DNA from: Pyrus communis
Taxonomy: Eukaryota; Streptophyta; Magnoliopsida; Rosales; Rosaceae
Direction of reading: 5' to 3'
Assembly (NCBI RefSeq): GCF_963583255.1
Contig: NC_084813.1
Span: 21,756,002 to 21,820,001 of the forward strand
DNA length: 64,000 nucleotides
Below are positions 34,817 to 45,713 of the stretch, piece after piece (the first letter of the stretch is position 1; each line of letters begins with the position of its first letter). A model generated the notes under the pieces. That model ran no database searches. It saw only the letters and a list, made by a program, of their open reading frames with translations, and was not told the DNA's origin. The position numbers were made by a program, and so were the translations under genes.

Positions 34817-36222
34817 ATGCCGCCTTGTAGGGAACCACATCGCTCTGCTGAGCCTAGTTTCCCCGATGTAGCTCAATTAGGGGAAGCTATTGCTACCGCT
34901 ATTCAGTTTGCGCTCCGTTCTCCCCAGCTCTTGAGACCATGTATAATTTGAAGCTAGATAAGTTTGAGGGCCACGAGGGTTTTAAGGGAGCTGAGCGATG
35001 GCTGGAGCATATTAAAAAGACTTTTCGAGTGTTGCATAATCAGGGGAATCTTCCTGTTGAAAAGTGGGTAGAGACGACTTCATGGTTCTTGGGTAAGGAA
35101 TCATCATCCTGGTGGGAACATGAGGTTCTTAGTTTGACCCCAGAGGAAAGGGCTAACTGGGAGATGTTTAAACATTTGTTTCGGAAAAGGTTTGTGCCTC
35201 CTGAGTACATTGATCATAAGAAGCAAGAATTTACTGAGTTGAGGTAAGGGAAGTTGACGGCGAATGAATATTATAGGAGGTTCACTGATTTATCTTATTA
35301 TTATTCGGAGGTTGTTGCCAATTCGAGTGAGATGCTTCGTCGCTTTTGATTGGGTACTAAGAAGAAGTTGCGTTCTATGTCGACCACTACTCCTTGCGAC
35401 TCTTATCAGGAGTTCTATGAGATTTTGTTGAGGATTGAGGATTCTGAGAACATGCCTAGTGAGAGTGAAGAAGAGGAAAAAGATGGCAATCAGAGGAAAG
35501 ACGATAAAGGCAAAGGTCAAGCATCTCTAGGACTTCGCAAGACTTAGAGTTTTAAGCGAGGTGGGACTAGTTCCAGTTCTTCCAGCGGAGGTTTTAGTGC
35601 CACTGGTCAGGGAAGAGGTAGTAGATTTTCTAGGGTTCTTAAAGGCCAGAGACAGGGCGATACTGGTAGAGGAAGAGCTCCGTTGTGCTGCAGGTGTAAA
35701 AATCGGCATTTTGAAGAGTGCAGGAGAGGCAACAGTGATTGTTTCACTTATGGGAAAATGGGACATAGAGCTGCAAATTGTCCTTAGAATCAACAGAGGC
35801 CCCAGCAATCTTTCTTACCACCACCTGTGCCGATCCAGAAAGTTCCAGGGCCTGGTAGTTATGGTCAGATGGGTCGTGGTGGTGCCTACTATTATTAGGG
35901 TGATGTTGTTCCTTATGCTTTAGGACAGTATCCGTATCCCCAGGATCCTTATTCTCAATGTAGGTATCATCAGTACTCCGGAGGTTATATGCCGTATCCT
36001 CCCATTCCAGCAGGTGGATCTCAGTGGTACCAGGGATGACAGTTTCAGCAGAGAGAGATTGCTACTAATAGTGCGAGATCTTCAAGGTAGTCTGGTCAGC
36101 CTAGTCAGGGGCGTAATGTGCAAAGTCGAGGTGGTCAGACTAGTAGAGGTCATGGTGGACGATAGCAGACCAAGGGGCGCATCCACAATATTTCTCTGCA
36201 AGATGCTTAGAATAATCCTGAC
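34817..36222 (+). pseudogene. Gypsy gag, plus copy
   Basis: The ATG at 34817 opens MPPCREPHRSAEPSFP. A small deletion near 34920 shifts the frame, which resumes at MYNLKLDKFEGHEGF (34939). Nonsense changes relative to the minus copy fall at the codons after LR (CAA to TAA, about 35246), before LGTKKK (CGA to TGA, about 35348) and after RKT (CAG to TAG, about 35546), all C-to-T. The zinc-knuckle motif CFTYGKMGHRAANC has the same Cys-to-Tyr replacement as the minus copy. Confidence 0.88.
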
Positions 36223-36534
36223 TTGATTATGTGTACGTTAAATATCCTTGGTTATTTTGCTAGAGTATTGATTGATTGTGATGCGACACATTCTATTATT
36301 TTTTATACATTTGCTCAAGTGACGCAACCTTACCCTACACATTTAGGGTATGATTTAGAGTTTGCTATACCTAGAGGGGAGAGATGTTATGTTGATTGTG
36401 TGTATCCAAGATGTCCAGTGATGATGGAGGATGTAGTTATGCCATTTAACCTTATCTCGTTAGATATTGTTGATTTTGATGTGATTTTGGGCACAGATTG
36501 GTTGCATTTTAATCGTGCCAATATTGATTGCTAG
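36223..36534 (+). pseudogene. Gypsy aspartic protease, plus copy
   Basis: ARVLIDCDATHSII replaces the expected D-C-G-A loop with D-C-D-A, a G-to-A change in the active site. FDVILGTDWLHFNRANIDC is retained. The ORF is closed by stops on both sides. Confidence 0.85.
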
Positions 36535-36636
36535 GGGAAAACAGTTACCTTCCATCATCCTGGATTACCTGTGGTTACTTTTGTGGGTGAGCAGAGTAGG
36601 GTGAGACATGACGTTATATCTGCTATGTGAGCAAAA

Positions 36637-37280
36637 ATGTTGTTACCAAAAGGTTGCCAGGGATACTTAACTCATGTAGTGTTGAATGATGTTGCTCCTA
36701 GTATCGTGGAGGACGTGAGAGTAGTCAAGCATTTTCCTAATGATTTACCTGGATTACCGCCAGATCGAGATGTGGAGTTTACCATTGATTTGCTTCCAGG
36801 TACTAACCTTATATCCTTAACTCTTTATCGAATGGCTCCTGTTGAGTTGAGGGAATTGAAAATCCAGTTGCAGGAATTAGTGGATAAAGGTTTTATTCAG
36901 CCTAGTACTTCACCTTGGGAAGCTCCAGTGTTGTTTTTGAGGAAGAAAGACAGGACTTTGAGTCTATGCATTGATTACCGGTAATTGAATCGGGTAACAA
37001 TTAAAAATCGTTATCCATTGTCGCTTATAGATGATTTGTTTGATCAGCTTCGAGGTGCCTGCGTATTTTCTAAGATTGATTTGAGGTCTGGTTATTATCA
37101 GTTGAAGATCAGTAGTGAGGATATCCCTAAGACAGCTTTCAGGACTCGTTATGGTCATTACGAGTTTCTGGTGATGCCATTTGAATTGATGAATGAACCA
37201 ACAGCTTTTATTGATTTTGGTTAGGTTTGTCATTGTCTTTATTGACGATATCCTGGTATACTATAAGTCTAAATTTGAGC
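36637..37280 (+). pseudogene. Gypsy reverse transcriptase, plus copy
   Basis: RT motifs are present: [57 protein letters not shown]. The catalytic IDDILVY is intact at about 37237-37260 but is in a different frame after a frameshift near 37222. A stop separates CIDYR from NRV. Confidence 0.9.
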
Positions 37281-37297
37281 ATGTTTGACATCTTACT

Positions 37298-38035
37298 TTG
37301 GTGTTGAAAAGGTTGAGGGAACACCAACTATATGCTAAGTTTAGCAAGTGCCAATTTTGGTTAGATCAAGTCGCATTTTTGGGACACGTCATATCTGCTC
37401 AAGGTATTTTGGTGGATCCTCAAAAGGTAGCAACAGCGGAGAATTGGGAGCAACCACGAACCGTTACTGAGGTGAGGAGTTTTCTTGGCTTAGCAGGATA
37501 TTACCGACGGTTTGTAAAGGATTTTTCCGTAATAGCTTTACCACTGACTAGGTTAACGAGGAAGGATGTTAAATTTGAATGGGATGATAATTGTGAGCAG
37601 AGTTTTCAGCAATTAAAGTATTGTCTCACTCATGCACCTGTTTTGGCACTCCCTGATGATAGTGGTAATTTTGAAGTTTACAGTGATGCTTCCTTAAATG
37701 GTCCAGGATATGTGCTAATGCAACATGGTAGAGTGATTGCTTATGCTTCACGACAATTAAAGGCTCATGAGTTGAATTACCATACGCATGATTTGGAGTT
37801 AGCGGCCATTATCTTTGTTTGGAAGATGTGGAGACATTATCTTTATGGGGAAATTATGGGGAAAAATGTAAAATCTTTACGGATCATAAGAGTCTTCAAT
37901 ATCTTTTCACTTAGAGAGACCTTAATCTTCATCAACGGAGATGGTTGGAACTGCTTAGTGATTATGATTGCACGATTGATTATCACCCTGGTCGTGCGAA
38001 TATGGTAGCTGATGCACTTAGCAGAAAATCTTAGG
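37298..38035 (+). pseudogene. Gypsy RT connection and RNase H, plus copy
   Basis: The 236-codon ORF includes the RT thumb/connection region ([28 protein letters not shown]) and RNase H motifs ([44 protein letters not shown]). A small insertion near 37855 shifts the frame before the DHKSLQYL region. Confidence 0.88.
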
Positions 38036-38049
38036 GTCGTATTAACGCG

Positions 38050-39597
38050 TTGTATGCTAATCGTGTTCCTCTTCTGGCAGACTTGAGATCAATTGGAGTG
38101 AGGTTAGAGGTAGAAGATCAGGAGGTAGCCTTACTTGCTAATTTTCAAGTTAGGCCGATTTTAATTGATCGTGTACTTGAAGGCCAGATGGTTGATGAAG
38201 AGACCCAGGAAATAATTCAAGCAAGGAATCAAGGGAAAAAGAAAGACTTCAGAGTTCGAGAATCAGATGACATGCTTATGCAGGAGAGTAGAAAGTTTAT
38301 GCCAAATAATTTGGAATTAGAGAAAGCAATTCTTGATGAAACGCATATCTTAGCTTATGCGATGCATCCAGGAGGTACTAAAATGTATCATACAATTCGA
38401 CTATTCTATTATTGGCTGGGTATGAAAAGAGAGATAGCTGAGTATGTGAGTAAGTGTGCCATTTGCCAACAGGTTAAAGCTAAAAGGAAGAAGCCGTTTG
38501 GGTTGCTGCAGTTGCTTCTCGTTCCAGAGTGGAAATGGGAAAACATTACAATGGATTTTGTGTACAAGCTTCCGCGTACACATAATGGTTTTGATGGCAT
38601 TTGGGTGACAGTTGATCGGCTTACTAAGTCAGCGCATTTTGTTCCAGTAAGGGAAAAGTATTCTTTGGACCGATTAGCTGAATTATTCATATCGAAGATT
38701 GTGAAGTACCATGGTGTTCCAGTGAGTATTGTCTCGGATCGTGACCCAAGATTTACTTCTAAATTTTGGGTGGCTTTTCAAGAAGTTTTAGGTACGAGAT
38801 TACTTTACAGTACGACATATCATCCTCAGACAGACGGACAATTAGAGAGGACCATTCAGACGTTGGAGGATATGTTGAAATCTTCGGTGTTGCAGTTTAG
38901 TGATGCTTGGCACAAGCGATTAGATTTAATGGAATTTGCCTACAACAACAGCTTTCATTCGAGTATCGGCATGTCACCATTTGAGGCACTGTATGGTAAA
39001 TCTTGTCGTACACCCTTATGTTGGTCAGAGGTTGGAGAAAAAGTTTTGGTGGGCCCCGAGATTATAGATGAGACTACTCAGAATGTTCAAGTAATTAAGT
39101 CTAACATGAAAGCGGCCCAGGATCGACAAAAGAGCTTAGCGGACCGACATGCCACTGACAGGGTGTATAAAGTTGGTGATTGGGTGTTTCTGAAGCTTTC
39201 ATCGTGGAGAGGTGTAGTACGGTTCAGAAAGAAAGGTAAGTTAAGTCCCAGGTATATCAGACTATATTTGATCACCGAGCGAGTTGGTGAAGTGGCTTAC
39301 AGGCTTGAGTTGCCTTCTGAGCTGGCTAAAATGTATAATGTTTTTCATGTGTCCAGGCTTCGTCATTACGTTGCGGATCCGTCGCATGTGATACCTCTTC
39401 AACCATTGGAAATTAATCCGACTTTGACATATGATGAGGAACCAGTAACGATTCTGGATTGGAAGGAAAAGGTTCTAAGGAACAAGATTGTGAGTTTAGT
39501 GAAAGTTTTGTGGAGGAATCACTCAACAGAGGAGGCTACTTAGGAGACGGAAGACCGGATGAGAGATTTGTATCCTCGGTTGTTCTATGGTTACTAG
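38050..39597 (+). pseudogene. Gypsy integrase with chromodomain, plus copy
   Basis: A 497-codon open frame holds the HHCC zinc finger ([33 protein letters not shown]), the DDE core (ITMDFVYKLP, SDRDPRFTSKFW, TDGQLERTIQTLED), and a GPY/F-like region (KLSPRYIRLYLITERVG, LPSELAKMYNVFHVSRLRHY). It ends in a chromodomain-like tail (ILDWKEKVLRNK, VLWRNHSTEEAT) whose conserved Trp codon is now TAG at 39541. Reading past that stop the old frame ends at 39597. The C-terminal chromodomain places the family among plant chromoviruses, probably Tekay/Del. This is the best preserved ORF of the compound element. Confidence 0.9.
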
Positions 39598-39630
39598 TGG
39601 TTAGTTTGAGTTGTTATGAATTTCGGGACG

Positions 39631-39653
39631 AAATTTTTTTAAGGAGCGTCGAT
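39631..39653 (+). promoter_or_regulatory. Gypsy polypurine tract
   Basis: TTCGGGACGAAATTTTTTTA followed by AGGAGCGTCGAT directly precedes the 3' LTR start; the CGGGACGAAATT context is typical just upstream of the PPT in plant chromoviruses. The tract is mutated by T and C insertions. Confidence 0.65.
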
Positions 39654-40980
39654 TGTGATATCCCATCTCGAACTAATTGTACCGTAGGTGTGAAATGACA
39701 ATAATGCCCTTAGTGGGTATTTGCCATTTTGGTGTGTTGTTTTGTTGTTTTTGGTGGTTGACTCTACAGGACACACACACACCCATACTATACACTCCCA
39801 TGACTCATTCTCTCTTCTTTCTCTTGGATTTTCTTCCATTTCCTTTGCAAGTGTACGGATAAACTTCAAAACCAACCTTTCACGCACGGATCAACGTCTA
39901 GAAGGTAAGATTCGAACTCCTTGCAAGTTCCTGAGTTCATCCATACCACTTTTAGAACTTGAAACCCTCAGAAACCTAAGAACTAGGGAACCCTGATTTT
40001 GTGCACTGTTCATGCACATGTGATCGTGGGGTTTTAGAAGTTTTTAAGGTCATATGAAGCTTTAGAATACTCTCACGAAGCTCGGAGAAGCATTTTGGAA
40101 GAAATTGGACATCGGGAAGGCCAGGAGTGGCGAGTTATAGGTTTGGCTGGAATTTCGTGGTTTCTCTGGCGAGATTCCATGAATTTAAGGGCTTCACAGT
40201 GGTAAGGTTTTGTTCTACTCGTTGTAAGCTTCATTTTGGTACCAATTTCATGGAATTTGGTTGAGAAATGAAGAAGATATGAAGTTTTGAAAATTTTCCA
40301 GTTTCCGGCGAGAATTCGAGTTGCAGACGGCAGCGGACGACGGTAACCGGTGAGACTCACAGGAGAAGACAAGGAATATTCCGTCAATTTTGATGGAATA
40401 TACTAATGGCGTCAAGTATATATAACGGTATATTCCATTTTTGGACGGAATATTCCCTAACGCCATTAGGGTTACCACACGTGTGCCAGGCACGTGCCCG
40501 AGCGTGGCCAGCGCGTCTGGCCGTGCCTTGGCCGGCGCATGATGGCGCATGGGTGGTCGGAAAATTATTTTAAAAATATGGGGATGTTTGTGAGGTTGAG
40601 TAGATCACGTTGGTGTATTCACACACCCTATTTGAGCATTGTATGAGAAGTTATTACCTAGTTTTGGTTATGTGCTTTAAATTGACGTTTTTATAGTTGT
40701 TTCGCATATAGGTGAGACCCATTCTGAGGACGAGCGCAATCACTCGAGGCAAGGGGGTTATAACCCTTCCACATATCAGTGAGTGGGCTTTTGGTTTTCT
40801 GTATATACCTATATACTTGTGGTTTTTCCCAGAAAATGATATGGAATGTTAATATGTTTTAAATGCCATGCATAGCATTTGCCTATTTATTTATGCATTA
40901 GTAGTTGCATATATGTATGTTTCGTGCTGCGGACGCACAGGTAAGTGCCAGGTAAGTTTATGGTTTATGATTGTGAATTC
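39654..40980 (+). mobile_element. Gypsy 3' LTR of plus copy (3' end missing)
   Basis: It starts TGTGATATCCCATCTCG and aligns with the 5' LTR up to TATGATTGTGAATT (about 40978). There it jumps to Cassandra 5S-like sequence, so about 870 bp of LTR 3' end are missing. Confidence 0.87.
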
Positions 40981-41158
40981 TCTGAAGTTAAGCGAGAATG
41001 GGGTTAGAGCAATCCCATGATGGGTGACCCACTGAGAAGTTGCTCGTGAGTTCCCAAAAATAAAACTGTGAGGGAATGGTAAGCCCAAAGCAGACAATAT
41101 CGTGCTACAGTGGTAGAGTGAGCCCGGGAAATGATCCGTCCTAGGCCGAGATGTGACA
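40981..41158 (+). mobile_element. Cassandra LTR, 3' portion
   Basis: It begins inside the 5S-like block (GAAGTTAAGCGAGAATGG, ATGATGGGTGACCC) and runs to the LTR end GAGATGTGACA at 41158. It is joined to the gypsy LTR at 40978-40983. Confidence 0.88.
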
Positions 41159-41228
41159 ATTGGTATCAGAGCCTAACCCTGGCCACGTGTGTGCCGACGA
41201 GGACGTCGGGCCCCTAAGGGGGGTGGAT
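41159..41228 (+). mobile_element. Cassandra internal domain with PBS and PPT
   Basis: The primer-binding site TGGTATCAGAGC is at 41161-41172. Only about 70 bp of non-coding internal sequence follow, ending in the polypurine-like CCCCTAAGGGGGGTGGAT. This tiny PBS-PPT internal domain without ORFs is the TRIM layout. Confidence 0.88.
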
Positions 41229-41483
41229 TGTAACATCCCACATCGCCCAGGGGAGTGATCCTTAAATGTATATTCCCATCCCTACCTAGCACGAGGCTTT
41301 TTGGGAGTTCACTGGCTTCTGGTTCCATAGGAACTTCGAAGTTAAGCGAGAAGGGAGCTAGAGCAATCCCATGATGGGTGACCTACTGGGATGTTGCTCG
41401 TGAGTTCCCAAAAGGCCTCATGCTAGGTAGGGATGAGAATATACATTCAAGGATCACTCTCCTGAGCGATGTGGGATGTTACA
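41229..41483 (+). mobile_element. Cassandra LTR converted into a foldback
   Basis: Starting TGTAACATCCCACATCG, the LTR passes through its 5S-like core (41312-41407). At GAGTTCCCAAAA it switches to the inverted LTR start, ending GATGTGGGATGTTACA. Bases 41229-41312 and 41400-41483 are 84-nt inverted arms. The switch point lies on a short inverted homology (TTTTGGGAGTTC / GAGTTCCCAAAA) native to the LTR. Confidence 0.9.
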
Positions 41484-41614
41484 CCTATGGCCCTTTGGCC
41501 CTCAGTTGGAGACAGAGGCAAATATGGTCATATATTGTTCATTAAAATATTAATTTCTTGGAGGGTCAAGGGGCTAAAACGAGCCATCTGGCTAGCTCTT
41601 GGTTGGAGATGGCC
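41484..41614. mobile_element. PIF/Harbinger-like element, right part
   Basis: It contains TGGCCCTTTGGCCCTCAGTTGGAGAC, also seen in diverged form at 25927-25953, and ends TTGGTTGGAGATGGCC followed by TTA. It completes the element interrupted at 25988. Confidence 0.85.
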
Positions 41615-41617
41615 TTA

Positions 41618-42836
41618 CCACCAATGTTAATGAAATTGTCTTTACTTAACCACATATTATTATGCTTATCAAAAACTTCGGTAATATTAGAAATGAAATC
41701 TTCCAAATATAAATTATGTATTATTTTGTTCTATTTCTGATATGAAAATTCTCCAGCAAGAACATTTTGGCATATAGACTCTTAGTGCTTCTTGAATATT
41801 GAACAAGCGCTGCGCAGCGGCACGTTGTTTCTTTGCCTAACCATTAATTAGAATTTGTGTAATTAACTAGTGACATAGAATCAAGGGTTTGTATGAATTC
41901 GAAGATGGATGATAATCACACCCAATAAATAAAAATAATTGTGTCCACATATTAGATTATTTGTTTGGTTTTGTGATTGCCTGTACAAATTTTTATATAG
42001 TCTATAATTCTCATTTAATTCTTTAAAAATCTTCCATTTTAAATTGCTCAATTTGATTGTAGAACTCAAATTTCTATTTTTAAGGCGTAATAGATGATTA
42101 GGGTAGGAAATTTTAAATGGAAAATTCAAAACCAGTCGATCCAGCCATATTAGACTCGTATATGGAGCACCCAATAGTTTTTGAAGCTCGATTTCACTGT
42201 AGAGAAGATCAATTCAAGTTTGATTTTTTCCACTGCACAAAATAACATATTCATGCCCAGATTAAGCAATTGAACTTGGAGGCCATGTTAGTGTTTATAT
42301 GTTGATTTGTAGTTAATTATGAGAAGAATTTGAAAGAAAATGGGATGATTTTCGATAAGACTTAATTAAAATTGACAATCAAGCAATCTGCAAAAATTGT
42401 TTACACATCAACTCTAGCAGCTTCCCAGAATCCAAAATACTTGAATTTAATGTGATAAGTGCTTCTTTCAGTTGCAATTAAAGGAAGTCATCTGACTAAT
42501 CTATAAGCAAACGTGCAGGAGAATTACCAATTTACTAATTAGAAAGCTCATAACTGCAGACTCTTATTGCCCCTATTCAATATGTAGTGTCGTTGTTTTT
42601 CAATAGTAGGTAGGGGTTCTACGGGAAAAAGGGACGGGAAGCCTCAAACCTATCGGTGAGGAAGGTTACAAGAGTGCTTGATTTCCAATACGACACTAGC
42701 CCTCCTCAAGTGTTGTTAGACAGACTGACTTTGTTCCATTTTTTATTTCTTGCTTTTTTTTTTCTTTTTTTTTTTTCTTTTTTTTCACATATGCTCGGTT
42801 GACATGAAATCTCGTTGAATAAATGGCAGATTGAAC
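41618..42836. other. AT-rich intergenic; relic ankyrin-gene leader
   Basis: No gene up to about 42530. From about 42537 (ATTAGAAAGCTCATAACTGC) the sequence resembles the 5' flank/leader of pseudogene A and the intact ankyrin gene, interrupted by unrelated sequence and poly-T (42755-42785). Confidence 0.45.
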
Positions 42837-43450
42837 ATGATAGCTAAAATTGTTCCTACAATGCTTAACTGTAAAAAATTTTGATGATTGGAGTTCTCGG
42901 GTAAAGACCTACTTGTTAGCTGAAGATCTTTGGGACATTGTCAAAGGCACCCATGAACCTCTTGAAGAACGTAAGGCTTGGAAGAAAGAGGATGTCAAGG
43001 CCTTATATCCCATCTAGAGTTCTTGCGGGGATGAAACGTATAAATTTATAAAGGACAAAGCCACATCCAAAGAAGCATGGGATACTTTGTTTAAAATTTC
43101 GAAGCCAAGACAGAATCAACAATTACACGAAGTAGGCACGTACATACATTAAAAGTTGGAAAAAAGAAAAACTGATAAACATACGGCAGTGGTTGTACCT
43201 TGCAGCTTGGTGATCTATTTTAAAATTTGATGAGAAATATTTAGTAATTATTATGGATTATAGTATTTTCATTTGATTTGTTACATAATTAGGATGCACT
43301 GAAATGTAATGTATCAGATGCACAACAATTACTTTTTCACTACTATTTTACACACATATGCATTTGTATGAAGGAAAAGGAATAATACATTAAGAATTTA
43401 ATGGTTAACATCTCTCATCTAAACATAATGATTTTCATTGTTAAATGAAG
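42837..43450 (+). pseudogene. Ankyrin/PGG gene copy C (exon 1 relic)
   Basis: The exon 1 homologue spans 42837-43131. It retains VKTYLLAEDLWDIVKGTHEP, EERKAWKKEDVKALYPI and a final EAWDTLFKISKP, in several frames and with two consecutive stops after CKKF and another after YPI. The donor GTAGGCACGTAC follows. About 43340-43450 matches the intron sequence before exon 2 of copies A and B, but exon 2 itself is not recognisable. Confidence 0.8.
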
Positions 43451-44560
43451 TCGGCCACTAGAGTTGGGAACTAAGTTAAAATACAATAAAGGGATGAATA
43501 TTAACTTGCACGTATATCTATCCAACCAAAAGAGAGCTTTCCAAGTAAATAGAGTTCGACAATTGAGTGTACAACAGTACAAGTGCCGTCTTGCTCAGTT
43601 TGGAGATGGGGTTGTACAGTTGGATAACCAATCCAATTAGACGACAATAAGAAAAATGTAATGCACGTGTAGGAGGATGTGTGGAAGTTTCAAACATGTA
43701 TGAACAAATTAATACATAAAAATTTGATAAAAATATGTAAATTATCAATGTGTAAATATATATAGTAAGTACCAATCTTCACACTTCAATCTAACAGTCA
43801 TAATTTTTTGAAATAAAATAAAATTAAAAAAAAAAAAAAGAGTCAAGAAAAATACTTTGAAAAACATATTTTTTTTCTGTAAATATTAAATTATATTCTT
43901 CACTCCTCACACCAAAACTCTATTAAAATAACTTCTTCTTTTTTTCTACGTTCCAATCTTATTCAAAATCTCAGCAATATTTCTGATAGATATGGACACA
44001 TAGCCAAATCATGGTCACTAGAAATGTTATTAGAAATCAACGATGTGAGTTATAAAAGTACATGAAATATGCATAACACAAAATAAAAAGTTGTTTTAAC
44101 TCTCTAAACGAAGTTAAAATGCCAAAATCCATCTTCCAGTCGTGATGACATGATAAGTTTGATTTGTCTTGTCGTTCCCTTTTAGAAAGATATCATGATC
44201 TTGAAACAGAAACCGAAACCACCATTCATCATAAATAATATTATTTAGTGAAATAAAAATAAGAACTTATTTTATATTAATCTTTTTCGTTGAATAATTA
44301 TTAAATTATTAAATCAAACATGAAAAGTAATAATAATTGTAAATAACAACAGCATACCATTCAAAATGGGTGCATGGAGAGTGGTTTTTGAGAGGCTATA
44401 GCAGTTCACTATTGAAAATTTGAAATGAATAATAACACCCCACCCCACCACCCAACCCACCCCCTCCACCCCCCCCCCCCCCCCCCCCCCCCCCCAAAAC
44501 AACAACCCCATTCCTAGACTCAAATATTTCAAAATTGGGAAAAATGCTCTAAGGGCTTCC
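43451..44560. other. AT-rich intergenic, no gene seen
   Basis: No coding or transposon signature recognised apart from the C-rich stretch described separately. Confidence 0.5.
44469..44495. repeat. C27 homopolymer in a C-rich tract
   Basis: Twenty-seven consecutive C residues (44469-44495) follow a CCACCCC-rich tract (44436-44468). Confidence 0.9.
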
Positions 44561-44720
44561 TTTTTGGTTCCATTTATCTGAGCTGCGTATGCTTTGGTTT
44601 CGGGATCCTAGCTAGGGTGCGGGATTGAAGCTGAACATCGAACAAATTAAGGCTGCTTTGCCATTAGCTCGTTGAAAATACTTTACTAACTATGATCTAT
44701 GTTCGTCATTTAATTACAAT
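44560..44720 (+). pseudogene. KH-gene leader relic
   Basis: The segment shares TTGAGCTG/GAGCTGCGTATG, TTTGGTTTCGGGATCCTAG, GGCTGC...TTAGCTCGTTG and AAATACTTTACTA with 56080-56190, upstream of the KH-domain pseudogene. It is a partial non-coding copy. Confidence 0.6.
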
Positions 44721-45477
44721 CTTCAATATGCAAAATTTAACTTAATTATGGATGAGAACAAGCACAAAGTTTGCTAGAGACGCCCTAATATTCATTTAAA
44801 AAGAAAATTATCACTCGGAAACTATGTGCACAGTAAACTCTGGCTTTCTGAAATGCTATATGAATTGAGAATCATGCTTGATACGGACTCTAGACACCAC
44901 TCATTCCTTCAGACAGAAAGGATATGAATTGTGATTCGCAGATTTTGAGCGGCCATCGTTTTGTGGTGGTAAAAGAAGAAAGAAAAAGATGGAAAACGAA
45001 AAATAAGACACTCTTGACAGCTAAGAAAAGGACCGGCGTGCCTTTTGGGTGAATGCAGAATAATCATTGCAATGGCGGTCTCATTTATTTTTATTTTGGG
45101 ATATGGTATACACACTCTTTTTTACTTCTCACATATCCTTTTAATTTTCAACTGTTGAATCGAATGTAAGTGAAAAAGATCAATGAATAGAAATTAAAAA
45201 AATATATGAGAACTAAAAATAAATGTGTGAATAACACATCCCTTTTATTTTTTAACCGACACCGAATCAATCAACCACATTGTCTGTGCCGTTGTTGGGT
45301 ATGACGGTACCATTATTGAGTATGGCCCAGAAAAACTGTCTGATTACTGTTGTGCAGATTCTAGTAGTGGTGACTAGAGTGTGCGCCCAAAAGAACGGTC
45401 TCTGTTGTGGGCAATTCTCTTAGCGGGGACTAGACAGAATGTCCACAAAAACCGCGTCTGATGTGGACAGTTCAGGT
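44721..45477. other. Intergenic, no gene seen
   Basis: 45290-45475 carries several loosely repeated short motifs (GTGGACA, GACTAGA) with no coding meaning found. Confidence 0.45.
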
Positions 45478-45487
45478 ATTGCGTAGT

Positions 45488-45703
45488 GGATGTGGATTGT
45501 CCTTTCATTTTCATACTATCGTATGTTTTTCTGTAATATATGGTTACGATTAAATTACGTCAATATTTTATATTAATTTTTTATAAAAATAATAAAACAA
45601 AAAGTAATAAGAATATAAAATATTGACGTGACTTAACCATGATCATATAAAAAGAAGAGCATGAAAAAAGTATGGAAATGAAAGGGGCTGACAATCCACC
45701 TCC
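45488..45703. mobile_element. Mutator-like MITE (216 bp)
   Basis: The left terminus GGATGTGGATTGTC and the inverted right terminus GGAGGTGGATTGTC extend into long inverted arms (CCTTTCATTTTCATAC, ACGTCAATATTTTA). Flanks ATTGCGTAGT (45478-45487) and ATTGCGAAGT (45704-45713) form a 9-10 bp target duplication with one mismatch. Confidence 0.75.
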
Positions 45704-45713
45704 ATTGCGAAGT

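Larger units (their letters stand above)
25989..41483 (-). mobile_element. Compound Cassandra / Ty3-gypsy palindromic insertion
   Basis: The outer left end is the inverted 3' end of a Cassandra LTR (TGTCATATCCCG) and the outer right end is the inverted LTR start (GGGATGTTACA). Read on the minus strand, the whole unit therefore opens TGTAACATCC and closes GATATGACA like one LTR retroelement. The flanks GCTAT (25984-25988) and CCTAT (41484-41488) look like a 5-bp target duplication with one change. Inside, minus-strand order is Cassandra LTR start, inverted Cassandra LTR/PPT/PBS/LTR, inverted gypsy, direct gypsy, Cassandra PPT and LTR. Both gypsy copies are dead. Single-event integration is inference; nested insertions followed by inversion is the alternative. 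Confidence 0.75.

Noticed and set aside
41229..41483. Independent MITE based on the inverted ends
   Set aside because: The arms are Cassandra LTR starts and the loop is its 5S-like core; it is a rearranged LTR rather than a separate element.
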